Origin: Owenia fusiformis
Lineage: Eukaryota > Annelida > Polychaeta > Sabellida > Oweniidae
NCBI GenBank assembly: GCA_903813345.2
Contig: CAIIXF020000003.1
Location: forward strand, 32,239,151 to 32,303,150
Direction of reading: 5' to 3'
Length of the DNA stretch: 64,000 bases
Shown here one piece after another: positions 53,801 through 62,700 of this stretch; the stretch's first letter is position 1, and each line of letters opens with the position of its first letter. Position numbers and translations under genes: made by a program. Below the pieces are notes generated by a model that searched no databases, was not told the DNA's origin, and saw only the letters and a program-made list of their open reading frames with translations.

Positions 53801-54058
53801 CGACAATCAATGAAAATGATCTACATGTACAACTGTCTGTAATATTTATGAGGAACGTTTGTGAAGATTGCACAATTTACCCTGAAGACATAACTTTTAA
53901 TACCCTGTTTAATGATTTCTTAGACTTATGATTTCTGCTCTGTATATTGTTACTGTGTAAATCTTCCACAATGGCTGGTCCTTCACACTTGATATATTCA
54001 TGAATCAAATTGTGGAGGGTGCCTTTGCGTTCGGAGATGATGTAAACATCGAGGACTT
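50887..54058. other. 3' flank of V-ATPase d and intergenic DNA
   Basis: Contains the 3' untranslated region of the V-ATPase gene; AATAAA motifs near 51668, 52142 and 52773 are candidates. A MITE end (CAGTAAAACCTGTGTG) lies near 52825. A repeat rich in GTGAACACC lies at about 53486-53600, related to sequences near 520 and 63150-63260. No further gene was recognised. Confidence 0.5.
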
Positions 54059-55006
54059 TCACATATTTTTCATCACCAAGTCTTTCAACTGACTTGCATT
54101 GATGTTATAATGTTCTATGGTATCAATACTTCCAACTAAGTCTGGTATGTCAGAGTTCAGCAACAATTGTCTCAGTATCAACTCATGCATGTTATCAAGG
54201 TTCTCTTTAGCATTGAACCCCTTGCATGTCCCTTTCACACAGGGAACCCTGTGCCTGCAGGGCTCCCTTTTTGAACACACGGGCTCTTCACTTGTTACGT
54301 CCTCGAAATCTATTAGTTTCACGTGACCGTCCAGTGAAAGCAATATGTGTTTTTCAGCAATTTCCGGGACTAGGACTGATCCCATAGGGGAGTCGTCCAG
54401 ATAGATGAGCAAATCGAGTAGTTCAGTTATAACATGAAGTTGTTGGTTGGGTGACCAATTGAGGATGTCACTGATTGAGATCGGGGTGCCGTATTCGTGG
54501 ATTGCAACTAAGCCATGTTGTTTTAAATCAACGTTCGTATCCATTGTCGTCATAAACTGGTCACTATGGAGACAGTAACCTAGCAACCGGGCAATGTTTT
54601 GATGTTTGAGCTGCTGAAGGATGAGTATTTCCTTCATAAGTCTCATGGCAGGGAATGTAAAACAACGGAGACTATCTTCATCTTCTCCCAGGTGATTCAA
54701 ACACCTAGCAACCACCTGGACTTCATCGGTAACCATTTTAACTGCAACTCTGTTGCCATGGTAGCCATCATAATGCATCCCTTCAAATACCTCTTTACTT
54801 AAACCTTCACCTAGCTTTCTTATAAGTTTAATATCATTAATATTTTCACACCTGTATGGTAGTTGTTGCTGCCCATATGCCTCCTGGACGCTATCGTTGG
54901 GCCCATCCATCATAAAAGTAACGTAAATAAAGATACTTAAGAAGCACAAGATCGCCAGTAGATTGCCCGCTCTCACCTTTAATAGTTTTGGGAACAATGA
55001 CGGCAT
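54059..55006 (-). CDS. VLK/PKDCC-like secretory-pathway kinase, 315 aa, intronless
   Basis: A single open frame; an in-frame TAG eight codons upstream supports the start. Residues about 14-33 form one hydrophobic segment near the N-terminus, so a type II anchor or signal is likely, with the kinase domain in the lumen. Kinase features: LGEGLSKEVFEG loop (65-76), VAVK (K90), E126 in the C helix, and LIDFEDV at the DFG position (231-237). After it, EPVC, VPCVKGTCKGFNAKENL and LLLNSDIPDL match the Cys-rich C-terminal pattern of the VLK/PKDCC family, which phosphorylates secreted proteins. The segment where the catalytic-loop Asp is expected reads LVPEIAEKHILL and lacks a clear Asp, so it may be a pseudokinase. 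It is shorter than vertebrate members (about 490 aa) and intronless, so a retrocopy origin is possible. A tandem repeat lies upstream. Confidence 0.75.
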   Translation of the reverse strand: MPSLFPKLLKVRAGNLLAILCFLSIFIYVTFMMDGPNDSVQEAYGQQQLPYRCENINDIKLIRKLGEGLSKEVFEGMHYDGYHGNRVAVKMVTDEVQVVARCLNHLGEDEDSLRCFTFPAMRLMKEILILQQLKHQNIARLLGYCLHSDQFMTTMDTNVDLKQHGLVAIHEYGTPISISDILNWSPNQQLHVITELLDLLIYLDDSPMGSVLVPEIAEKHILLSLDGHVKLIDFEDVTSEEPVCSKREPCRHRVPCVKGTCKGFNAKENLDNMHELILRQLLLNSDIPDLVGSIDTIEHYNINASQLKDLVMKNM

Positions 55007-55339
55007 TTGAATCGTGATTGCCTCGAACTAATATACTAACATCCTATATATAATTTCCTAGGCAGTTGCCATAAAACACTGGGTCTAATCCAAAATTTGT
55101 TGTGAAACAAAGTGTAAGATGTTATGCATTGTATACGTTAATTCAAATACTACTTTGGTGAATAAAATGATCGTAGGCCCCAGTGCAATCCCAACGTTTC
55201 AGTTAATCCTAATAAATGTCTTCAAATGCATTAAGTAATTAGGATTTGAAGTTCAGTAGTAACCTGAGCTGCATATTTTAGTGTCACGTGATAAAGGTGG
55301 AGACTAGTATGTCCCTTTAATCTGTCCAAGGCAACAAGA
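55007..55339. other. 5' flank of the kinase-like gene
   Basis: Promoter side of the minus-strand kinase-like gene. No clear core promoter motif; AT-rich. Confidence 0.4.
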
Positions 55340-55680
55340 TGTGAACGTGAAGGCAGTGAACAGTGTGTGTCTCTTTAATTAATATATCCAACGTGAAGGT
55401 GTGACATAAAAAATCTCCGTTCTTAGTCGTGTGTGTCCCTTTAAATAATATGTCTAACGTAAAGGTATGATATAAGACATCTCAGTTCTTAATTGTGTGT
55501 AGCCATTTAAATTAATATATTCAACGTAGAGGCCCTTTAATCATAATGTCCAACGGTGTGACAATAGAAACCCGCGTTCCTAACAGTGTGTGCCCCTTTA
55601 AGTTAAGTATAATATCCAACGCTAAGGTGTGACAATATAAATCCCCGTTCTCAACAGTTTGTACCCCTTTAATAAGGTCA
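55340..55680. repeat. Imperfect tandem repeat of about 65 bp upstream of the kinase-like gene
   Basis: Five imperfect units combining GTGTGTSYCYTTTAA, AATATRTCCAACGT and AAGGTGTGACAATA motifs, near 55388, 55452, 55518, 55550 and 55617. They lie 330-670 bp upstream of the kinase start codon, so they could hold repeated regulatory sites, though this is untested. Confidence 0.7.
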
Positions 55681-56426
55681 CCTGATGAAGGTCATCGACT
55701 GGATGTGATGACGTTTCTTCACAGCATCATTAACAATGTTCTTCGATGCTGCATTAGTTCATTAAAGTTAATTCAACCTGCCCGTAAATGTTCTGCTATT
55801 TGTCGATTCACTCAATTATTCTATCCTCTGGGTTCAATCACCATATCTCCGCTTCGATCAATCCCGATTGTAGCTTGTACATCTGAAATGTTAATACAAA
55901 CTTTTAATTAAACGATACTATTCTCGTATTTCCAAATTGAAAATATGAAAAATTAATCCGACGCAAGAGACGAGTATACGTGTATTCGATAAGCTTTTAT
56001 TTTCATTTAAACACAGCTGCTCTGATCGATTTAAAATGAGATCTGATTAATCCTAAATCTCCACCCTTTTGATGAAGAATGACTTGTACATATGTGTAAC
56101 ATTCTCATATATCAGAAACTAAAAGAACTGAATCCATGTTCTATATAGTACCGTACTGTATACAAACAAACTTTTGCTATTTTATATGAAACCTTTTATC
56201 CCACATGTACAATACGTACTGGTAGACTAAGACTTACTTTAAATATTAAAAGTGGTTTAGAGGCTAAACACATAAAAGTCTTTGTAAAGGTAATCAATGA
56301 TGAGAGTGGGAGCTTGCTCTACTTCAGTTCAATAGAAACATGATTGCCCGGGGAAATGCAATGGGAAATATTCATTGTCTCCCCCATCGACATTCATAAA
56401 CATTACTTGAAATTACTATAACAGGT
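55681..56426. other. No gene seen
   Basis: AT-rich DNA between the kinase 5' region and the retrotransposon. The last nine bases (ATAACAGGT, 56418-56426) are the left target duplication of that element. Confidence 0.5.
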
Positions 56427-56429
56427 TGA

Positions 56430-58820
56430 AAACCGCGCTCTCCGGGAAATGTTCACTGGGAAGCATATAAGGATGCAAAAAGATGTTTTAGGCGGGAATT
56501 GAGAAAATGTGAGCAAAACTATGAAATCCGATGTCAGAAGGAGATTGACGAGCTAGAAGAAATATCTTTAAACCAATTCTGGCATCTGGTTAAAAAACGG
56601 AAGCCACGATCAGCTCCGAATATTGCAATCAAAACAGATGATGGAGTTATATTGACTGATGATAACGACGTCACAAATGAATGGAGATCTTATTTTATGA
56701 AATTGGTGTCTGCTCATGGAAGTGATCAAGATGACTATGATAATATGTTTTTTCAAAATGTTAATAATGATATCGCCAGAATGGAGCATGAAAGCTTTCT
56801 AAACAATGATCTAGCATTCGAACAACCTGTTTCTGTAGCAGAAATTGAAAAGGTTATTTCCAAGCTTTCAAAAAATAAAGCCCCTGGTTGGGACCAAATA
56901 TGCTCAGAACATTTAAACAAAGGAGGTACAATCGTTTTAAACGTACTTGTAGAATTATTTAATTGTATAATATCTTTGGAACATATCCCTGAGAATTTCA
57001 AATTGGGTGTCTTGATTCCGTTATTTAAAGGCGGTGTAAAAGATCCCCTAAATAAGGATCACCACAGGGGCATCACACTGATGACGTCATACATGAAAAT
57101 AATGGAACGGTTAATGATGATAAGAAGTGAACAATGCAATTGTCTTGAACCCAAGTCTGAAATGCAAGGTGTTGGTCTTCCAAAATGCTCAAGCATACAC
57201 ACGTCACTTCTAGCCAGAGAGGCTATATCCCATGGACTTGAGTTAGGCAATGACGTCATCGTGACGTCACTAGATATTAAAAAAGCCTTCGATAGTGTGT
57301 GGCACGATGGTCTATTATATAAATTATACAATCAAGGTATTAATGGCAAGTTATGGAGGTTAATCAAATTATCATATAATGGCTACAGATGTACAATTAA
57401 GGCTTCTCCAAACTGTCCCATGTCTGAACCTTTTGTTGTTGAAAAGGGGGTCCACCAGGGCGGAATTTATTCTATGGAATTGTATGCCAGATTTACAAAT
57501 GAATTACTAAATGAAATACAAAAATGTAACATTGGTAGCACTATATGTTGTATTAACTCAACAAGCCCCACATTTGCAGATGATACTGTCTTAATTGCAT
57601 ATCATGCCAAATCAATGCAGCAACTATTGGATAAGGTGTATCGATACAGTGTTAAATGGAGATTCCAATATCACCCAGACAAATGCCAAACAGTCGTTTT
57701 TAGTTATCAAAGGGATCCGCCTAAACCCCACTTACTACTCGGGGGGAAACAGTTACAGGTAGTTGATTCAATGCAGCATGTAGGATTACACCTTACACCA
57801 AAATCAGATTTAAGCTATGTAGACAATGCCGTCTCTAAAGGAAGGCGTACTATGAATGCCTATATTGGTGTGACATCAACGATCAACAACCCCACGAACC
57901 CCTTAACTGCCTCAAGATTGTACTGGTCGATATGTATGCCATCTCTAACATATGGCCTGGAATTAATTTCTGTGAACGAGCAAGCATTGAGTAAACTGGA
58001 AGGAGGGCATAGAGAAATTGCTAAAAAGATTCAAGGAATTTCAGCAAAAACTTGTAATCCCGCGTGCACAGCAACACTAGGGTGGCACTCAATATCAAGT
58101 AGAATTTTCATTAGTAAACTGATGCTACTTTGGCAGCTGTTAGCACTTCCTATCACAAATGTGTATAAGAAACTGGTCATAGTAAGATTAACTTTTGCAA
58201 CGCACTATAACCTTCATAAACTGTCCCCAATTGGAGATTGTCTTAAGATAGCTAGATCTTTTGGACTTCTGGGTGATGTATATGAAATGCTCAATGTTGG
58301 AACTATCCCAAAATTGCAATGGAAAAGACGTGTGAAAAATGTTGTGTATGAACGGGAATTAAGCAATTGGAGAGTACAGTGTATTTTGTTTGAAAAGTTG
58401 TCTTTATTCAGAATGGTTCAAAAAGAGATAAATCCCCTTGTATGGTGGACCCTAGCAAAATGTAATCCCATGCTACTTAAACCATGTAGAACCATCGTTA
58501 AATTATTAACGGGTGAAGGAAATCTAATGGTTAACTGTAAACGGTGGTCGGGTGGCAAGATAAATGATCTATGCTTGGTATGTGGCGAAGCTATTGAGAA
58601 TTTAGTTCATATGGTACTAGAATGTCCGGGGCATAAGGCAAAACGAAAGGATATTGAGAATATTCTTATTCAGATGTACCTTGATACCCCTCTCCCACCG
58701 AATGACGTGTTGTTACCGATTTTATTTGGCGAAAATAATGTACTGACAGAGGATCAATATATTAAGATAGCTCTGTCAATTTATGGAATGTATGAGGCAA
58801 GACCAAATGTAGATTTTTGA
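56430..58820 (+). CDS. Non-LTR reverse transcriptase, N-terminally truncated
   Basis: Open from the first in-frame codon after a TGA at 56427, so it lacks its own start and the upstream endonuclease domain. It begins in the linker (HWEAYKDAKRCFRREL). RT motifs follow in order: KAPGWDQICSEHL (from about 56877), the PLFKGG and DHHRGITLM block, SLDIKKAFDSVWHDGL, KGVHQGGIYSMELYA, and the catalytic FADDTVLIA (57573 onward). The C-terminus carries a CLVCGEAIENLVHMVLEC zinc knuckle (about 58572-58630), as in many LINE ORF2 proteins. About 796 codons remain without a stop or frameshift. The clade (I, CR1, Jockey or RTE) is not settled by inspection. No function for the host is expected. Confidence 0.92.
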   Translation, partial: KPRSPGNVHWEAYKDAKRCFRRELRKCEQNYEIRCQKEIDELEEISLNQFWHLVKKRKPRSAPNIAIKTDDGVILTDDNDVTNEWRSYFMKLVSAHGSDQDDYDNMFFQNVNNDIARMEHESFLNNDLAFEQPVSVAEIEKVISKLSKNKAPGWDQICSEHLNKGGTIVLNVLVELFNCIISLEHIPENFKLGVLIPLFKGGVKDPLNKDHHRGITLMTSYMKIMERLMMIRSEQCNCLEPKSEMQGVGLPKCSSIHTSLLAREAISHGLELGNDVIVTSLDIKKAFDSVWHDGLLYKLYNQGINGKLWRLIKLSYNGYRCTIKASPNCPMSEPFVVEKGVHQGGIYSMELYARFTNELLNEIQKCNIGSTICCINSTSPTFADDTVLIAYHAKSMQQLLDKVYRYSVKWRFQYHPDKCQTVVFSYQRDPPKPHLLLGGKQLQVVDSMQHVGLHLTPKSDLSYVDNAVSKGRRTMNAYIGVTSTINNPTNPLTASRLYWSICMPSLTYGLELISVNEQALSKLEGGHREIAKKIQGISAKTCNPACTATLGWHSISSRIFISKLMLLWQLLALPITNVYKKLVIVRLTFATHYNLHKLSPIGDCLKIARSFGLLGDVYEMLNVGTIPKLQWKRRVKNVVYERELSNWRVQCILFEKLSLFRMVQKEINPLVWWTLAKCNPMLLKPCRTIVKLLTGEGNLMVNCKRWSGGKINDLCLVCGEAIENLVHMVLECPGHKAKRKDIENILIQMYLDTPLPPNDVLLPILFGENNVLTEDQYIKIALSIYGMYEARPNVDF

Positions 58821-58916
58821 TTAGTTAACCATAATTTTTAATGAGATTTGGTTTGATAAATGATAGGTGGACAATATCATATTGTAGCTAAAGAGTAATA
58901 GGTAAAGTGTAGGTTA

Positions 58917-59145
58917 ACTGATGGCGTCAACGCGGTAGCCTGACGTCCGTCAACGGCAAATATTAGGTGGAGAACTTGTTTTTCTTAATGCATGAAACAG
59001 ATAGTAGTAACTTGACGGCGTCAACGCGGTAGCCTGGCGTCCGTCAACGGCAAATATTAGGTGGAGAACTTGTTTTTCTTATTGCATGTAACAGATAGTA
59101 GTAACTTGACGGCGTCAACGCGGTAGCCTGACGTCCGTCAACACC
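58917..59145 (+). repeat. 94-bp tandem repeat in the retrotransposon 3' UTR
   Basis: Copies start near 58920, 59014 and 59108 (exact 94-bp period, the third partial). Each has GGCGTCAACGCGGTAGCCTG and ACGTCCGTCAAC, the latter able to pair with the first GTCAACG region as a hairpin. The block is GC-rich compared with its surroundings. Confidence 0.88.
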
Positions 59146-59282
59146 AGGGATTGGTTGTACATAAACATTTTAATTGTTTTTTTCATTATTGTATGTAACA
59201 TAATAATCTCAACCCCTTATGTAATATTTTATATAACACATGTAAACACACCAATTCTGGTGGATAAAATAAACATAAATAA

Positions 59283-59574
59283 ATAACAGGTCATTTATAT
59301 AATTCAGCCTCATTTCGTGATAAAGCACCTTCTATAACTGCATATTTGATCAAATATCAACTTCTTTTTTCATAAATTACAAAACGAGCATTACAGAAAT
59401 GTTGTATTCCTTTTGAAAGGCAACTTTATGTCCTCTATTCTTAGCTTTGGAGTGGTAACTTAAGACTCTAAGGATTTATTCACCTCTCCAACTTTAATGG
59501 GGTTTCAAATAGTTATTGTCAGATTGTTGCCAATGACATAATATCACATTTGCCTTTGCAAACTACTAACAACC
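59283..59574. other. No gene seen
   Basis: Short AT-rich spacer between the retrotransposon and the 39-bp minisatellite; starts with the right target duplication. Confidence 0.5.
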
Positions 59575-59905
59575 ACTGAACGGCGGTGTAAACACTATAA
59601 TTCTTTCCATATTTATGAATGGTGGTGTAAACACTATAATTCTTTCCATATTTATGAATGGTGGTGTAAACACTATAATTCTTTCCATATTTATGAACGG
59701 TGGTGTAAACACTACAATTCTTTCCATATTTATGCACGCTTGGGTAAACACCATAATTCTTTCCATATTTATGCACGCTGGTGTAAACACTACAATTCTT
59801 TCCATATTTATGCACGCTTGGGTAGACACTATAATTCGTTCCATGTTTATGAACGGTGGTGTTAACACTATTATTATTTCCATATTCACTTTCCATACTT
59901 ATGAA
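59575..59905. repeat. 39-bp minisatellite, about 8 units
   Basis: Units contain GGTGTAAACACTATAATTCT and TTCCATATTTATGAATGGT, period 39 bp from about 59583 to 59900. Because 39 is a multiple of three and no unit has a stop in several frames, long repetitive open frames exist on both strands. I do not take them as genes. Confidence 0.92.
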
Positions 59906-60108
59906 CGGGGATGTATAGAGTATAATTATCGATTAATCTTTTATACATTACAAATGTTTACACGAATGAGAATGTATTCAAACATAGACAGAACATTTCC
60001 ATTTAAAAATCAATAATGACACATTGATGGGTCTGTTATGATCAAAGATTACAGCCGTCATACTTATCATTCAGTTACATCTACAATCTGCAATTATGAA
60101 TATGATCT

Positions 60109-60302
60109 CAGGCCCGTAGCCAGAGGGGGAGCTGGGGGAGCTTCCGCCCCCCCCCCCCCCCTGGCCAGAAATTCTTTCAAAATCATGCAGTTTTTTTCAC
60201 CATTCTGAGAATTTTTAGCATGATTTTTAGCCAAAATTGTGAAAAGCCCCCCCCCCCCCCCTGGAAAAAAGCTCCCCCCTGGTAAAAGCTGGCTACGGGC
60301 AA
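60109..60302. mobile_element. hAT-like MITE with C tracts
   Basis: About 190 bp bounded by GGCCCGTAGCCAG and CTGGCTACGGGC, perfect inverted ends over 12 bases. Both arms hold a run of 14 or so C next to CTGG. The flanks share only GATCT, so no clear duplication. The CAGGCCCGTAGCC end resembles hAT elements. Confidence 0.6.
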
Positions 60303-60827
60303 GGATCTAGAGAGGATCATAGAAATCTTAGGTTACATTAACCCAAGGGCGACACGGTGTAACCAATACTCAACAATAGTGACGATGTAAAGTATGAATT
60401 CTTGTCCCTGTTTCTGTCTACATGTCTCAAAATGTGTAAATTACTGTACACGGACAGTAAATTCCATTGGTACTGTACAAACATTTCATACACTTTTGTT
60501 TTGCTTCTTAAAAGAGAGCTTCATCTATATAGGCTTCGACACATTAGCGATACCACTCCTCTCCTCAAATAGTCTACCACAACCGATTTGAGGTTTCCCC
60601 GTTGGCCAAACATTTGACTATTACGCATTTGACGGAACTTTGGTATCAGACACAACATTATTATCTCTTGAAAACACTTGAAGGAAATACCAAGTATTAA
60701 AGAGGGCTTGCGGTAAATCAGAATGTTTCACGGGTATCGTGATTTTTGAAAAACAATGTCTTCAGTACCCCGAATGTCAGAGTGTCAATGTACATTAAAT
60801 CGATATTTACAAAATGTTAATGAAAAA
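60303..60827. other. No gene seen
   Basis: No supported feature. Open frames here are short and lack conserved content. Confidence 0.45.
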
Positions 60828-61038
60828 GTCAGTGAGTTTACAGTTGATATTTTAAAAGAATTATCAGTAAGTTTACAGTTGACATTTAAAAAAATTATCA
60901 GCGAGTTTCCAGTTGATATTTTAAAAGAAGTATCATTGAGTTTACAGTTGATATTTTAAAAAATTATCAGTAAGTTTACAGTTGATATTTTAAACAAATT
61001 ATCAGTGAGTTTACAGTTGATATTTAAAAAAATTATAG
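60828..61038. repeat. Tandem repeat of about 35 bp
   Basis: Six imperfect copies of GAGTTTACAGTTGATATTTT plus AAAAAATTATCAGT between about 60828 and 61038. Confidence 0.85.
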
Positions 61039-61635
61039 ATATTTACCGCATTATCTCAGTTCCAGTAACACTAAGCTGAAGACATGTACATCATATCTCC
61101 ATTGTAACACATCTAAACTGAAGGATAGCCTTAGTACAAAAACATCGGTGGCAATTCTGATTGTCTATTGTGTACACCTGAACTTTAACTGTAGAGGAAG
61201 ACTTGTCACACTTTATTTTTAATTGTACTTCCTTAAAAAGCGAGAACATGAATACTCAAGTCTATTATAAATCACATACAAGGATGCCATACTTCTACAA
61301 CCTTAATGAAGACCTCAAATCCTGAAATTATTCGATGGTTGTAAGAGTTTTTATGGGTATATAAAGGCAGCTTATATCGAAGGAACTAATTAACAATTCA
61401 GAAGGTTTTCACTTTGCTTATACTATGCATTGTATTTTTTCTTATCATTATACATTGCATGCATAACTGTTAACTTGTACTCGGCAATACATGTATTTTG
61501 TTAGGCCAATAAACTTAAATATAAAGTTAAACATTAGATGACATCTTCTTAAATCAAGGTGGATCTCTTTAGTCAGACCTTCAATATTCATTTGTTTTAT
61601 TGACATAAAAAGGAATACACACTATATAACAAATA
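61039..61635. other. No gene seen
   Basis: AT-rich spacer before the mariner-type element. No feature supported. Confidence 0.45.
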
Positions 61636-62700
61636 CGAGGGTTGTCCCAGAAGTAATGCACTATATGCTCTAACTTTATCAATAATTGATATTTTTCCAT
61701 GAAATTTTCAGTAAATGTTCCTTAGATACATTTTGATTATTCTACAAATTTTCAAGTTGACTGATAAAACTATATTGATGTTAAAATAAAATCAAGTTGG
61801 TGAGTTTGGGTAGGGCGGGGCAGGTTATACAGTCACGTCAAAAGGAATAAAAAATTGAAAGTATGAAATAATTAATCAACAAATACCATTTGTGTAGCTA
61901 TAAGAAGTATACTCAAAAATACATTTTAAGATACTAAATTACTATGAGAACATCCAAGATTTAACGGATGTATATTGCAAAGTGTCCCATTTCACATTTT
62001 CTCAAAATATTGCCCTTTGCATGTTATGTACTTTTGATCCCTGTCAGGTCAAACACTCTCGGCAATTTCTTCCACTGTGACTGTGGAGTTTTTCCCTCCC
62101 ATGTTTTGAGTTATCATACAGGGTCAAATCGTCTCTTTTAAATCTCTTCTGCCACCCCATAATTGTACTTCTATCTGGTATATACTCCATATATACTTTC
62201 TTCATGGTAGCATTGTTTTGCGTGGCTGTGAGTCCAAGTGAAGTATGAAATTAGGCCACCAAACGCAAGGCCTTCTGTTATCAGGTGAGAATTGCAGCTA
62301 TTTTTGCAATTTCTTGACTGTGGCTGTATTTGAATTCGAGACTATTGAAATGTGGTATTATGACATCACAGTGCTAAATGTCATTATTCGTACTTGGTTA
62401 ACATCATGCTGAATAATTCTAACAATTTCCCAAACATTTTGACCATTTAAAAGAAAAGAAATATTAATAAAATAACACTTTAGATCTTTTCATAATTAGA
62501 AAAATTGGTACCTGCCCCGCCCACCCCTACCCCCATGTTGTTATAGCAACCATATTAAGACTTAATATTAATGTTGGATGCTGAAACTTCAGGATATAAT
62601 AGATAAAACTTCAATTGTTATATACACAAAATTTCAGCTGAATTAAAGAATATTAAAGAAAGTTAGAGCATATAGTGCATTACTTCTGGGACAACCCTCG
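61636..62700 (-). mobile_element. Mariner-type transposon
   Basis: 1065 bp, flanked by TA. The inverted ends are essentially perfect over about 40 bases and begin CGAGGGTTGTCCCAGAAGTA, a mariner-like terminus. The well-kept ends contrast with a broken interior. The ends differ from those of the elements at 25195, 35639 and 41338, so this is a separate family. Confidence 0.92.
62040..62290 (-). pseudogene. Mariner transposase N-terminal remnant
   Basis: The minus strand reads MKKVYMEYIPDRSTIMGWQK and goes on with RFKRDDLTLYDNSKHGR. This matches the helix-turn-helix region of mariner transposases (xxVYGDxxPSxxTVxxWxxxF, then SLEDxPRxGRP). The frame before and after is broken, and the catalytic domain is not recognisable. 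Confidence 0.65.

Larger units (their letters stand above)
56427..59282 (+). mobile_element. 5'-truncated non-LTR retrotransposon
   Basis: 2856 bp flanked by ATAACAGGT (56418-56426 and 59283-59291), a target duplication showing one insertion event. It contains an uninterrupted reverse transcriptase frame, a 3' untranslated region with a 94-bp tandem repeat, and an A-rich end (AAATAAACATAAATAA). The endonuclease region is missing because of 5' truncation. The intact frame and duplication indicate a young insertion. Confidence 0.92.

Noticed and set aside
53877-54062. 61-codon minus-strand frame just downstream of the kinase-like gene as a second exon
   Set aside because: The kinase frame ends at its own stop with a complete C-terminal pattern, and no splice sites join the two convincingly.
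59519-60016. Open frames of 107-133 codons on both strands
   Set aside because: They are artefacts of the 39-bp repeat, which has no stop in several frames.
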